Source of the DNA: Lepiota brunneoincarnata
Taxonomy: Eukaryota; Basidiomycota; Agaricomycetes; Agaricales; Agaricaceae
Length of the DNA stretch: 64,000 nt
Direction: 5' to 3'
NCBI GenBank assembly: GCA_023014365.1
Contig: JAEBUN010000058.1
Coordinates: 62,001-126,000, forward strand
How positions within the stretch are numbered: position 1 is the stretch's first letter; each line of letters starts with the position of its first letter. This document shows, in pieces, positions 51,419 to 62,432 of this stretch. The notes beneath the pieces are model-generated. The model was not told where the DNA came from. It saw only the letters and a program-made list of their open reading frames with translations, and did no database searches. The translations under genes were made by a program, and so were the position numbers.

Positions 51419-51875
51419 ATGGCGGAGCTCGCTGCCGGTGCCTTGGGTGCCGCCGCTGCAGCAGGCGCGGCTGCATACACAGCTAGCGTGGGTTTCATAG
51501 GACGGCACGAAAGCCGTCATTCAGCACAGTTGAACGAAATACGGACAAATGCAGCCATGTTTGAGAGGGCATATGCAAGTGGAGACATACACGAGTGGGA
51601 CTGGGAAGAATATCAACGACTTAAACGCGAGTGAGTCCTCTTATCATGCATTCGCATTTTTTCACGGCTGATCATAGCTACTGAATGACAAACATAGATA
51701 CGAGGCCGAGCAATCCAGATACAGTGAAAGCATTGATGAGTACAAGGATGTCCCGTTTCACAGATTCCTGAAGAAATTCAAGGCAAAAAAGAGAGTAAGG
51801 AAGGGTAAACGGGAAACCGAAAGGGCTGTTCGATCTCTTAGATCGCACTGTAGTGTGTGTTTATATTTCCTTTAA
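51419..51875 (+). CDS. Small protein with hydrophobic N-terminus, partner of the MLKL-like gene, copy C
   Basis: Exons 51419-51630 and 51698-51875 give 129 aa. Residues 1-30 form an Ala/Gly-rich hydrophobic segment (AAGALGAAAAAGAAAYTAS), plausibly a membrane helix. Then come RHSAQLNEIRTNAAMFERAY and an acidic helix, then EQSRYSESIDEYKDVPFHRF and a strongly basic C-terminus (FKKF-type lysines, KKRVRKGKRETERA). The stop lies 42 bp before the MLKL-like ATG at 51918, same strand, so the pair could be co-regulated. The unit is repeated upstream (49076). Family unnamed to me; function unknown. Confidence 0.55.
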
Positions 51876-51917
51876 TTTCTGAGTGGCGATTGTTTATAGT
51901 TGTCGAGATAGGATTCA

Positions 51918-53053
51918 ATGTCGGAAGCGTCCGATACGTCCTCTGTCGTTGCTTCCGCAGGATCTCCACCTCGCACGCGCCTGCTCGACGCATACGACGA
52001 TGATAAACATAACCAGATAAAGAAGTGGGCGGATGATGTTTCAGGGTCTGACTCTGATTCTACGTCGGATTCGGATGCACATTTTATGCTAAGTTTGCCT
52101 CCCACCATTATCGGATCGCAAGCCCTCCAAATCCTACAAACAGCGGGGGATATCATATTAATCCCAGACATCGTGGTAGCAGCGGGTATCGCTCTTGAAA
52201 TTCTCGACATTGCACAGGCGAGTGTATTGCATCAATCTTACCAGATCAGATCCCCTTATATACGTCCACAGACAATCAAGAGTAACACGGCGGACTTCAT
52301 CGGCATTGGGAGGGATGCATGCGCCATTGCAATAACCATAATTCAGAAGATAGACGCCAGAAAGAATAGTAGGCTCGTCAACCGTTCGATACTGGTGCAC
52401 AATTTGGGAGAGCTTGTTTTGTGAGTACCAGCTCAAAGTTGCGGGAAAACCCCCTAACCCATTAACAGCTTCTTGAAGGCCCTAAAGACACGTATGATAC
52501 GACATGTCGAGCGATCCTTGACTACACAAATTAGGCTCCACGAAGTGGACCTAGCGGTGTGTCGCTCTTGCATTGGACGAGCCCGCAACTTAGTTGGCGT
52601 AAGTTCCTCCCGCTTGATTCTCTGCTCACAGATTTCATGCACTTTACCCAGCTGCAATCCGACATTGAAATGCGCCAGGTGCTTACAACTCTGAACGGAC
52701 ATCAGCCCCCACAAACGGAGCCCAAGCTACAGGCAACATTCCTCACAGAGCTATACCCTTTGCTCGAACGCCCCGAGAATCACCACATGATCCAATGGGA
52801 CCTTGCTGGTGAACATATCGTCGTTAAACCACATGAGTGGCCCCCCCGCCATGACCTTCCAGGGAATCATTGTCTGTCGAGTTTAACGAACTTCTCGCAG
52901 CAACTAATTCTCTATGGTTTTGTCCGCAAGAGTCTGCACCTAGTCCGCCCCGGCGTCAACGACCCCGGAGCAAGCATCTGGTCCCACCCAACACTCAACC
53001 GTCATTCCTCGCCTGAAATCGTCGCCAACTTCAAGCCTTGCGTTCCACCCTGA
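51918..53053 (+). CDS. MLKL/HeLo-like four-helix domain fused to a decayed HSF-type DNA-binding domain, copy C
   Basis: Exons 51918-52217, 52272-52420, 52469-52598 and 52652-53053 give 326 aa. The N-terminal disordered acidic region MSEASDTSSVVASAGSPP is followed by the four-helix domain (ALQILQTAGDIILIPDIVVA, TIKSNTADFIGIGRDACAIA, a diverged last helix). At about residue 215 the paralogue's linker is replaced, in frame, by an HSF-type domain: LTELYPLLERPENHHMIQWD, LTNFSQQLILYGFVRK, WSHPTLNRHSSPEIVANFK. TGA at 53051 ends the frame. Intron 1 again uses a GC donor. Whether the chimera is expressed is unknown. Confidence 0.55.
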
Positions 53054-53566
53054 CTCCCCAACGCCCGCATGTTCGATGTTCACGAACTGCAAGCAATCCC
53101 TCCGCTACGCTCCGCAATCGAACCGAACATCGACCCCCTTGCCGCTCCCTCTTCCGTCGGTCCTTCTCCCTCTCCCACAATTGACCGTGCCCGAGGTTTC
53201 TCTGCACCTAGGTTGTCCACTCCCTCCACCGGTTCGAGTCGTGGATTTGCCCTTCCTCCACTCATCGTACCCTCCGCTCCTCATCCTTCTGAACCCAACA
53301 GTTATAGCCACCCATCTTATTCATCCCATACCCCTATTGATGATCAGCCCATCTCAAACGTTTCTGGCTCCATGTTGAATTATTCAAGCCCTAACCGCGA
53401 TATGATAGATTCCCCCTACCCCTTGGAAGAAGACCTCTTCGGGTTCTACTCACCTAACAGTGGCACCTCGAGTCACGGGGGAGGCTTGGCTTCTCCCCTC
53501 AATTCGAGCAATAATGATTGTTCGCGCACTGCCTCGATGATGGACACTTCCTACGACTCCTCGTAG
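52728..53566 (+). pseudogene. Inserted fragment of an HSF-type transcription factor
   Basis: HSF-type domain (see 51918-53053), then a TGA at 53051-53053 where relatives read PPRLP. The same frame continues for 165 codons: MFDVHELQAIPPL and a long Ser/Pro-rich region (DIDPLAAPSS-like, PISNVSGSMLNYSS, LEEDLFGFYSPNSG) to the stop at 53566. Several DNA-contact residues of the recognition helix differ from the usual SFSRQLN(I/V)YGF. No intron is evident. MLKL-like tail sequence resumes after it at about 53860, so it is an insertion. Confidence 0.6.
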
Positions 53567-53859
53567 TCGTCCATGCCGATGCACGAATATGACACCTCAG
53601 TCCCTTCCAATAGCCGACCAAACCACTAGGTATTCCACCTCGTCCATCTCGTCCGTGCCGTATCGGGATAACCTCGATGACTACTCCCCAACCTGATTCC
53701 AGCCATCACCAAACAAACCTTCTACCGCGTCTGAAATCTGGAAATCAACACTCCCTGCAGAATTTCGTCAAGAATTATATATTAAGAGATGCGAGGGCGA
53801 ACTGCTCGTTGCACTGACATTCGATCCCTACTATCCCCCCCCCCTCTCTAACACGGAGG

Positions 53860-54105
53860 CGCGTGCAGAACGACAACGCAGGTGACGCAAAGCGCAAGTG
53901 AACCAGCCCCAGCTGAAACCTGTCAAAGTACCCCACTGCGCCCCTAGTTTTCTCCACTGGTTTTCAATAATCACTTCCAATATGCCGAGAACGGCGTCGC
54001 TCTCAATTCCAATGCTACTTCTATAACTGTCGCGATGACTATGGCAATGTCGTCTCGGACGGTGTTATTTTCACGGGAAGTGGGATTATGGTTTCTTGTG
54101 CTTGA
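53860..54105 (+). pseudogene. Detached, decayed tail of MLKL-like copy C
   Basis: Homologous at DNA level to 47350-47600 of copy A (RARAERR, PVFNNSFQYAENYV region), ending in a degraded form of the Asn-rich motif (VVSDGVIFTGSGIMVS). Stops and frame changes are present. It shows where copy C ended before the HSF fragment came in. Confidence 0.6.
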
Positions 54106-54445
54106 CCAAATCTGCTTGCTTTCCTGGCTGTGTGTGCCTGTCGGCGCACCTTGGAGGCATCGCGCCGGGTTATTGATTGTATAGCATCTGCGGGGGGAGG
54201 GACAGAGATAGTCCACAACAGATTTCCTAGGTTTCATTGTTTGTCGTCCCATTCCTACAGGGATCATCCAATACAGTGCTGTCCTAAGCTTTTGGCATTC
54301 TTTTGCATCGTGAGCTAGTGGATAAGTATTGCCATATTCAAAGCTAGTCCTGGTCGAGAGGATCAGCCCGATGTATCCATACAAATGGGTAGGAACCTGG
54401 ATTGCATGCGCATGAACATAAGATTTAACACAGACGTCCCTACAT

Positions 54446-55018
54446 CTACGCCTTTTTGAGAGCTTTTCGCACAACATCCCGTCTCCGCCTCTTCTCCAAC
54501 ATAACCTTGAATCGGTCAAAGTCATTCAGCGACCTCCTCTTCTCCCTGGTAAGCCGCTTCTTTGCCCACGCAGAGTTGTCCCACTTTGCAACAATACCCT
54601 CCGTTTCTACGTGCTTCTTAATTACACCCGTGCCGGCTCCGCGGGGGAGTTTTGTGAGTTTCAGTTGAGTGAGGAGGAGGTGCTTGTAGGGGAACGATTG
54701 ACGGGGAACGCCAGTGGTGGGGCCGTCGACGATTGCCTACAGAGTTGGTTTAAGAGAATGGCCCGAAAATCGAATTTGATGGATATTCACCCGGTTGTGG
54801 TCAATGATTTCTGCGATGACAGCGATTTTTCCAGAACAGGGTCCGTCACCGGCTAGGAGAACAACTAGGGAAACCTTGAGCTCGATATGGTTTTTGTTCC
54901 AAGGTATTAATCGCACACACCTCGGCCGACTTCAACGAATCGCTTGAAATTTGATTCCTGGAAATCAACATGCAACCATTAGCTCTCTGTGAATATCCAA
55001 AACCGCATTCGTCGCCAT
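54446..55018 (-). CDS. 60S ribosomal protein eL14
   Basis: Cytosolic large-subunit protein. Exons 55018-55004 (5 codons), 54957-54921, 54864-54791 and 54736-54446 give 138 aa, the normal size. Sequence: NFKRFVEVGRVVLLAGDGP, SGKIAVIAEIIDHNR, VDGPTTGVPRQSFPYKHL, GIVAKWDNSAWAKKRLTRE and C-terminal LNDFDRFKVMLEKRRRRD ending RKALKKA, all family hallmarks (KOW-like N-terminus, basic C-terminal helix). It is convergent with the MLKL-like cluster, whose duplications captured its 3' end twice (48392, 50680). Confidence 0.95.
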
Positions 55019-55399
55019 AAGGAAGAGTTTAGCCCAGATGGATCAACTCGTCATCCAAACCCCAACCCGCCATCCACCCGAATTCCACCGTGATTCCGGA
55101 AAATTTTGGCTGTAGACGACTCTATGCGGTCCAAGCGCAGCACGCGCAGAGATTATGAACGTACCGCCATCGGAAAGTCTTGAGGAGAGCAGGCTAGTCT
55201 TGATGTCGACGGGGCGTATACACACCCATCGCTAGTTTCTTACTCTGTTTGGTCTTGCTTGGATCGGGGGTTGCCGAAGACCGACCACGCACACTCCGTC
55301 AGGCTTCCATGAGTAACGCGGGCTGCTACCTCCTGGGACGAGAGTTAAAGAGAGTGGAACCCAGGAGATGAAGAGCCTAATACCCCCATTCATTCTGCT

Positions 55400-56340
55400 A
55401 TGGAGAATCCAGACTCTCTTAAACCCATATTTCGCACGTCTGAGCGCTGTAGGTGTAACTCGTTTCCATTTCCTCTCTTCCCTGGACGATCTAATCTCGA
55501 ACCAGTTAACGACCCTACTGCCGATGTGATATTTCAATCCTGTGATGGCGTCCAGTTTCGCGTGCACAGGAAGAACCTGGAGACCTCGACTGGCGGATTT
55601 CCACCTCCCGAGTTCGACACACGCGGAGAGATTGTTCACTTGACCGAGACTGCTCGTACACTGGAATTCCTATTCCAGTTTGTTTACCCACAACGACATC
55701 CTACCTTGGATTGCGAAGTGATGGAAATCCTTGCGCCCCTTGCTGAGGCTGCAGAGAAGTATGAGGTATTCCCTGCGATGAACATTTGCAATGTTAGGAT
55801 GACGTAGGTCCGACACACTCAAATCTTTTGATTAATAGGCTAACCGATTTCGAGGAATTACGTATTGCAACACCCAAGAGAAGTAATGACATACGCAGGA
55901 AGACACGGGTACCATGACCTACTAAACCGAGCAGCTCCGCTCGTCATCGCCGAATCGCTGAAAGTTACGCTCAGCGCCCTGCCCCCAAACCTGGTCATTC
56001 CTTGGGTGAGCAATTTAGAATAGATATCAGACGATGCATAATAAGCCAGTATCCTCGTCGACAGATTCACTATTATGACGCCTGGAACGCCGTCCTTCGC
56101 AAAGTTAGCACCTTTGAAGACCCCATACATCCCTGGCCAAACGACCCTTGCCCTTGTCTCATAACAAAATCTCGCTCCATCTATCGTCGCCTCGGGGAGG
56201 GCATCCAAGCACTGCGTGAAATATTCACTATTTTCCTCCATTTCTCAGGGTGTAATACTTGTCGACCTATTGTACAATCCTGGAGTGAATATGCTCAGAA
56301 GGAGATGGCCACCGTTCCCAAGTTTAGCACGTTCTTGTAG
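55400..56340 (+). CDS. BTB/POZ-domain protein
   Basis: Exons 55400-55803, 55855-56005 and 56065-56340 give 276 aa with matching phases. The BTB fold is read from DPTADVIFQSCDGVQFRVHR, a strand pair GEIVHLTETARTLEFLFQFVYP, and helices ILAPLAEAAEKYEVFPAMNICN. The C-terminal part (YVLQHPREVMTYAGRHGYHDL, LVIAESLKVTLSAL, HYYDAWNAVLRKVSTF) is the helical extension usual in the lineage-expanded basidiomycete BTB proteins. These may act as Cul3 adaptors or oligomers; target unknown. No damage seen. Confidence 0.8.
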
Positions 56341-56942
56341 GAAGTCGGTGACTTGTTTGTATATTTGGCCGAGGCAGGATATAATGTCGTTGTTGGAGCA
56401 TCAAATAGCTAAGCATACGTTGGAGAAACGTGTCTCCACTGCATTTGAGGCGCCGATTCTACTTGGTGCCACGGTACTAAACGCCTCCGATCATATAATT
56501 ATCTGCGGGCCCCGAAAGCAGTGCACTTTGCGTAGATACCATGAAACGAGGTCTTGTAACGTTGCTCTCGTCCTGGATTCGTGATCTTACACAATCAACT
56601 CCGGAAACTGAACGCACCGGGTAGTTAGGTCCCTGCCACAGTAGAACCAAAACTAGAAACTGGTTTAGTTTGTAGGACGGTTGCGGGACTTGGCAATTGA
56701 TTGTACAGTACGTGAATTTGTGCGGAAGAATGTCAGCGGTTAACAATATCCATATTTTGTGAGAAATTGTTGGAGGCTCGGGATTAGCTCGCTAGTCCCG
56801 GAAACAGGGCGCACGGTAAGAATTGAGGTAAGTGAGTAACAGCTACGCCTCCTCAGTACCTTCAGCCACTCCTGGGACTGAGCACGTGCCTAGCACCGCA
56901 TCAGTGGCCTCCCGATGAATCGGATATCTTCTCACCACAGCC

Positions 56943-58022
56943 ATGGAAGGCTTTCCACTTTTTGCCCAACTCCCAACTGACATCCAGAGACTCATTTTTG
57001 AAGAAGCCTATGAAGCTAGTCACCGGAAAGCGGTGCATCTTGCACTCGTGTCGCATGAAGTGAGGTCCTGGTGTGCCCACGTCCCATGCATCACTTTGCC
57101 GCTGTTGCACCTAACCGATTGGTTTAGGATTGAACCTCTCATGTATCAGTGCATACTATTCAATTATCGTTGTTACGGTGGTAACGGCGCTGAGCGTGTG
57201 CGCCTACTCAGCGACACGTTCTATGGCGGACATAAGCCCCGCCACTTTTATGCCAACTTCGTCCAGAAGATCTTCATTGATGAGCTGCCCCCCAACACAT
57301 TCGTCGATGACTTTTTGCCTCTGTGCTCAGGCCTGACTCATCTCGCCTGGTACACGCACCCATATCCCGATGCCCATAGGATCCTAGGCTCGATTCTCTC
57401 CCCCGACATATTCCCAGAATTACGGAGTCTCTCTATCTACGGCGATTGTCTACCACAAAACCATCAAGTGTTCTACCATCCTATCTTCAAAAATCTTACA
57501 CACCTCGATATCGATTTCGACCCCAACCTGCACTGGGGTGCTTTTCGTGCTTTAGAGAACCTCACCCACTTTAGCCTGGACTTCGTCACCGAGAACTCCC
57601 GTGTTCTCGATGCAGAAGCCTCAGCAGCAGAATATGAATCCGCAATCCTGGCCGCCCTTCCGAATACCCCTCCTGCCCTACAATGCTTTATCATTCTCGT
57701 TGCAAATAATCTCCTCCCCAAGCTTGTGGCTCACCCGGATGACCCGGCTGACAAACCACGCCAGATTTACAACAATATCGTGCAAGGACAATATGACCCC
57801 CGAACCGTATTTGGGTCATCTGGGGGACTTCATGAATCTCTTTCATGGTATCTGGAGATGCGCAAGGATTTTGTGCACTATATACTCCCAGTTCCTTATG
57901 AATTTTCACCCTGGACATATGTCCCACCCGGCCACAAAGACATCTGGATGGTGGCGGATGAAATAATCTGGAATCGGAGACGGGATCGGACTTCTCAAGG
58001 TGTTGAAAAGGGGAAAATGTAG
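56943..58022 (+). CDS. F-box/LRR-like protein, paralogue 1
   Basis: Exons 56943-57070 and 57128-58022 (57-nt intron after SW) give 340 aa. The N-terminus FAQLPTDIQRLIFEEAYEAS is an F-box-like helix pair; then RIEPLMYQCILFN. Irregular LRR-like strands follow (FLPLCSGLTHLAW, FPELRSLSIYGDCLP, FKNLTHLDIDFDPNLHW, LENLTHFSLDFV). The end is conserved: RKDFVHYI, WMVADEIIWNRR. Reading through the intron is also open here, but only splicing restores the junction shared by all three paralogues. A substrate-receptor role in ubiquitin ligation is inferred. Confidence 0.7.
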   Translation: MEGFPLFAQLPTDIQRLIFEEAYEASHRKAVHLALVSHEVRSWCAHVPCITLPLLHLTDWFRIEPLMYQCILFNYRCYGGNGAERVRLLSDTFYGGHKPRHFYANFVQKIFIDELPPNTFVDDFLPLCSGLTHLAWYTHPYPDAHRILGSILSPDIFPELRSLSIYGDCLPQNHQVFYHPIFKNLTHLDIDFDPNLHWGAFRALENLTHFSLDFVTENSRVLDAEASAAEYESAILAALPNTPPALQCFIILVANNLLPKLVAHPDDPADKPRQIYNNIVQGQYDPRTVFGSSGGLHESLSWYLEMRKDFVHYILPVPYEFSPWTYVPPGHKDIWMVADEIIWNRRRDRTSQGVEKGKM

Positions 58023-58221
58023 TTGCTAATCTGTTGGCAGGCATCGGACTACCTGTGGAACTCCTGGCTGATATCGGTGTCCGGGGGGTAATTCATCCGT
58101 GTTGGTACCATGGAATGAGGCCTTGTAACACTACCTCTGTACCAGATTTATCCTTTTACCTAATAGACCTCGAATAAAGTGCACGCCACAGCCAGGATCA
58201 GGTTTGGTATGCAGTGACTTC

Positions 58222-58441
58222 CACGACGGACCCAGGACTTGGCAGTCCGTTACACGCCCCATTCGTTCGAGAGGTCCTTAGAAAAACCCCTAACGAAACT
58301 CGCTGCACTGGCTGCGGCCCCCTACAAGGTGCGGGTATTTCTGTTGAACGGCTTTTCTCTAAATCTCGCCACTTATGCACAGAACTACGGTCACCAATTA
58401 AGGCTGTGACAGTCACTCAAGGCCTGTTGATGAAGATGTGA
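58222..58441 (+). pseudogene. hAT transposase C-terminal (dimerisation) relic
   Basis: The open frame 58214-58441 reads GAGISVERLFSKSRHLCTEL and a following segment ending LLMKM, the hAT dimerisation-domain pattern (SVER-FS..R). The catalytic domain is absent and terminal repeats were not found. Lies between F-box-like paralogues 1 and 2. Confidence 0.6.
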
Positions 58442-58838
58442 ATTTATTTCGTGTCCAAGACGGGAAAGCGTGGGATGCATGTCACTAAACTTTCAAAGCT
58501 GCTTTGTTTAGTTTACCATTGATTTGTAAACGTACACTTAAACGGCTGGGCCCTTACCAGGCGGCCCCCACAAATTCTTCTCTCGGAGTGCACGTGCCGC
58601 CTGTTTTTTTTTTGTTTGTACTCTGCATTTATATACCGCAACAAGCAGATTAGTGCTAAGACGCGGTGGGCCCACTGTATTAACAGATGGACCCCCTCGA
58701 GAGGTGGATTATCTACATGGGTGAAAGTCTGAAAAAAAAGTGGAGGTTTCTAATAGTGTGGTGTACACGTGCCACCTGTCACAGCGTATTCTCGCTTGAT
58801 GAATTTATTCTTCTCATCTCAGCCACAACCCCCTAGCC

Positions 58839-59919
58839 ATGGAAGGCTTTGTACTTTTTGCCAAACTCCCACTTGACGTTCAGAGACTCATTTTCGAAGA
58901 AGCCTATGAAGCAAGTGACCGGAAAGCAGTGCATCTTGCACTGGTATCGCGCGAAGTGAGGGCTTGGTATGTCATATTCTACGCGTCACCTGCAGCTGCG
59001 CCTGATTGATGAACATAGGATTGAACCTCTCATGTATCAGGGCATATTTTTTATTTGCGACCCGCATCTCGTCTACGGCGCCAAACGCACGCGCCTGTTT
59101 AGCAACATGTTCTATGGCGGATGCAAATCCCACCAATTTTATGCGAACTCTGTCCGGAGAGTCTTCATCGACGAATTACGCCTCAACAATGTCACCAGTG
59201 ACTTTCTGCCTCTGTGCTCAGGCCTGACTCATCTCGCATGTTGGAGTATTCCCGATTCCGACGCTCATGGGTTCCTATGGTCCATTCTCTCCCCTGACAG
59301 ATTCCCTAAGCTACAGAGCCTCTCTCTCTACGGCGATAGCCTACCACCGAGCCACCAAATATTTCACCAACCCATCTTCAAAAACCTCACACATCTCGGT
59401 GTCGCGTTTGACCCCAACCTGCACTGGGGCGCATTCCGTTCCCTAGAGAACCTTACTCACTTTAGCCTGGACTTTGGCGAATGCGTCGGCTTCGACATTG
59501 CAGCATCCGTAGCAAAAATTAAATCCGCTATCCTAGCCATCCTCCCGAATACTCCCCCAGCTCTACGATGCATCATCATTATAATCCCAGGGTGGTTCCT
59601 TTGCTGCCTCCTCTCGCCCGTCCCTTGTGGTGTCATGAGTGAAACGTACCAATTTTACAGCGATATCGTGGGAGGAAAATACGACCTGCGAATGACATTT
59701 GGGTTGTTCGGGGGGATGGTGACGCCTCTAAAATGCCGTTTGAAGCTGCGGAACAATATTGTGCATTACATTGTCAGCGTTCCGCTTGTTTTTGCGGACT
59801 GGACATATCTCCTTCCTGGTCGCAAGGACTTTTGGATGGAGGCAGATGAGATAATTTGGAGTCGGAGGCAGGATCCGAACTCTCGAACGATTGAAAAAGG
59901 AGTGAATGCAGGTTTTTAG
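58839..59919 (+). CDS. F-box/LRR-like protein, paralogue 2
   Basis: Exons 58839-58966 and 59019-59919 give 342 aa; exon 1 is 128 nt, as in both paralogues, and the acceptor CATAG leads into IEPLMYQG. Same domain order as paralogue 1: FAKLPLDVQRLIFEEAYEAS, CSGLTHLACW, FPKLQSLSLYGDSLP, WMEADEIIWSRR. The middle region is more diverged (IIPGWFLCCLLS replaces the Pro/Asp loop). Intact frame. Confidence 0.7.
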
Positions 59920-61007
59920 TCTATTGGCAATGGTTTAGCCCTGTTTTCGTTGTACATACACAATCCGGGCGCCTGTTTATGTTTCGGGATCAAATTGCTT
60001 TACCCTTTAATACTCCGCAGGAGAAAAATGAAGTGATTAGAGCAGAGTTTCTAATCTTATAGCTCGATCCACGTCATGATCTGAGCTAATAACATGCGCT
60101 AAATTGCTCGCCTTCTCTCTCTCCTTACCAAATGTGGCACACCAGTCAATAAAAACTAACCGAATATCATCCGAGAGTGCTATACTGGCGGACATTCCGT
60201 CGGAGCCTCAGATACCGTACGTCCTCCTTCCCTTCCCTTCCCTTCCCTTCCCTTCCCTTCCCTTCCCTTCTCCTGCCAAGAAGCCCAAGCTGTTCTCGCT
60301 GATTATCTACCACTAGACCGTCCAGGCCATCACCTCCTTCGTTCTTCTCACGACACTGGACCTACCCCTGCGTACAGGCCAGGATTGACGAGATCTGAGG
60401 ACAAGACCAATCGTCCCATCCAACTCACCTCAAGCATCTGGTAGACTTCATGCAATGCTGAAAGAGGTGCTGCGGTATACACCGGCTGGCAACCTTGGCA
60501 AGGCCCATTTCAGTCCTCGATACAATGCCACAGCTTTGCGTTGCAATATGATCAACGACTAGGAGGACGAATGTCGTGAGTATCGAACCCCAATAATTCC
60601 GTCATTACCCTTTGGCTTGGACAACATCAACTCTACATACACTCTACAGGGCAGCCATGTATGACCCGGCTCTCTTCCCAGACTTGGACGCGCCTTCCTG
60701 GAACATTGCATCACCTCGCCCGCTGCCGGCACGCCGGGGCCTGCACCGCCCAGGTCCGCCTCGAAAGGCTTCCAAGATTCGAACCTCTTCCGGCCTCACT
60801 CAAAGCACGTCACCAACTTCCAATTTCTTTAGCTGACGATAGCCCTCTCTTCATCACCATCTCCCTCTCAGTCGTGGGCGATTAAATATTGAATTCAGCA
60901 CGATTATTAGAGCTTCGATCACCACGTGCAAGGCTAAGAATAACCCTGAGCAAGGGCTGGGAACTTGTCAAAGGAGCGGGTGGGTTCTCACCTCTTAACG
61001 TTTACCC
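59920..61007. other. Intergenic, no supported gene
   Basis: Between F-box-like paralogues 2 and 3. Contains the (CCTTC)n microsatellite at 60226-60270 and open frames of about 70 codons without recognisable content. Confidence 0.4.
60226..60270. repeat. (CCTTC)9 microsatellite
   Basis: Nine perfect 5-bp units. One strand is pure pyrimidine, so triplex or slippage is possible. Confidence 0.9.
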
Positions 61008-62081
61008 ATGCGAGGCTTTCAGCTTTTTGTCAAGCTCCCGGTCGACATTCAAAGACTCATCTTCGAAGAAGCCTATGAGGCTAGTGACCGGAAAGCAGTA
61101 CATCTCGCACTCGTATCGCGCGGGGTGAGGTCCTGGTATGCTATGTTTCAACGCACCAACCTGTAGTTGCACCTCATCGATGTATGCAGGATTGAACCCC
61201 TCATGTATCAGTGCATGATTTTCAACTGTCGTATCAACGGCGGTGACGGCGCTAAACGCATGCGCTTGTTTAGTGATACGTTCTATGGCGAATGCAAGCC
61301 CCACCGATTTTACTCCAACTTCGTCCGGAGGGTCTTCATCGATCAATTATTATCCTTCAACCACCTCGCCGAAAACTTTCTCCCTCTGTGTTCAAGCCTG
61401 ACTCACCTCGCATGTTGGGAGCCTTCCGGTCCCGAAGCTCATAGGATCCTGGGGTCGATTCTTTCTCCCAATATATTCCCTATACTACGGAGTCTCTCTA
61501 TCTACTGCAATAGTCTACCACCGAGCCACGAAGTGTTCTCCCATCCCATCTTCAAGAACCTCACGCACCTGGATATCGATTTTGTCCCCAGCCTGCGCTG
61601 GGATGCATTCCGTTATTTAGAGAACCTCACCCATTTTAACCTGGATTTCTTCAACGAATGTGACAACTATCTTCTGACAGAAACTATAGCGGCAACATGT
61701 AGATCCGCCATCTTAACCGCTCTCCCAAATACCCCACCAGCCCTACGATGCATCGTCATTATGGTTACAAAGGGGTTTCTCGCCAAGCTCGTAGCTCGTC
61801 CTGACGACCCGGTGGATATAACACGCCAGATTTACAACGATATCGTGCAAGGAAGATATGACCCGCGAATTGTGTTTGGGTCTTCTGGGGGGATTCATGA
61901 GTCCCTCTCATACCATTTGGAGATGCGAAAAGATTTCGTGCATTATATCATCCCCGTTCCGCACGACTTCTCACCTTGGATGCATCTCCCTTCTGGTCGC
62001 AAGGACTTCTGGATGGAAGCGGATGAGATGATTCGGGATCGACGGTACGATCAGAACTCTCGAATTACTGAGCAGGCGTGA
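61008..62081 (+). CDS. F-box/LRR-like protein, paralogue 3
   Basis: Exons 61008-61135 and 61190-62081 give 339 aa. MRGFQLFVKLPVDIQRLIFE; after the intron (acceptor TGCAG) RIEPLMYQCMIFN; CSSLTHLACW; FPILRSLSIYCNSLP; FKNLTHLDIDFVPSLRW; RKDFVHYIIPVPHDFSPW; WMEADEMIRDRR. Closer to paralogue 1 than to 2 in its C-terminal half. A TAG seen when reading through the intron is removed by splicing, so the gene is intact. Confidence 0.7.
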
Positions 62082-62415
62082 ATGGTATAGTAGTCGGGTA
62101 ACATATTACCGCAGTCTATTGATGATGAAGCTCTATTCTCGGTGATCACAATTTAGCCGCCCTTCCTGTTCGCGTTTCAGAATCAAGTTTGCAGTTAAGC
62201 TGATCCCGAGAAAACGGAAAAGAACGGTGATGTAGGGTTTCATATCTCTACTTAGGATATACGCCAAGTGCTGTGAGCCCGAACACGTGCTCGATCGCCA
62301 ATCAACAGCCCTGGAATGTGATGACTCTCTGTTCTTGGTCTGTCCTACGGTGGGTTCTAGGCATGAAACTCGCTGGTCCGACGACTAACGAGGCTGATGG
62401 GGGTAGATTTGTGTT

Positions 62416-62432
62416 CCCCCCCCCCCCCCCCC
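62416..62432. repeat. Poly(C), 17 nt
   Basis: Uninterrupted C run, about 410 bp upstream of the P450 start. Confidence 0.9.

Noticed and set aside
61136..61189. TAG nonsense codon in F-box-like paralogue 3 and a frameshift in paralogue 2
   Set aside because: Both lie inside an intron whose GT..AG borders and phase are shared by all three paralogues; after splicing all frames are intact.
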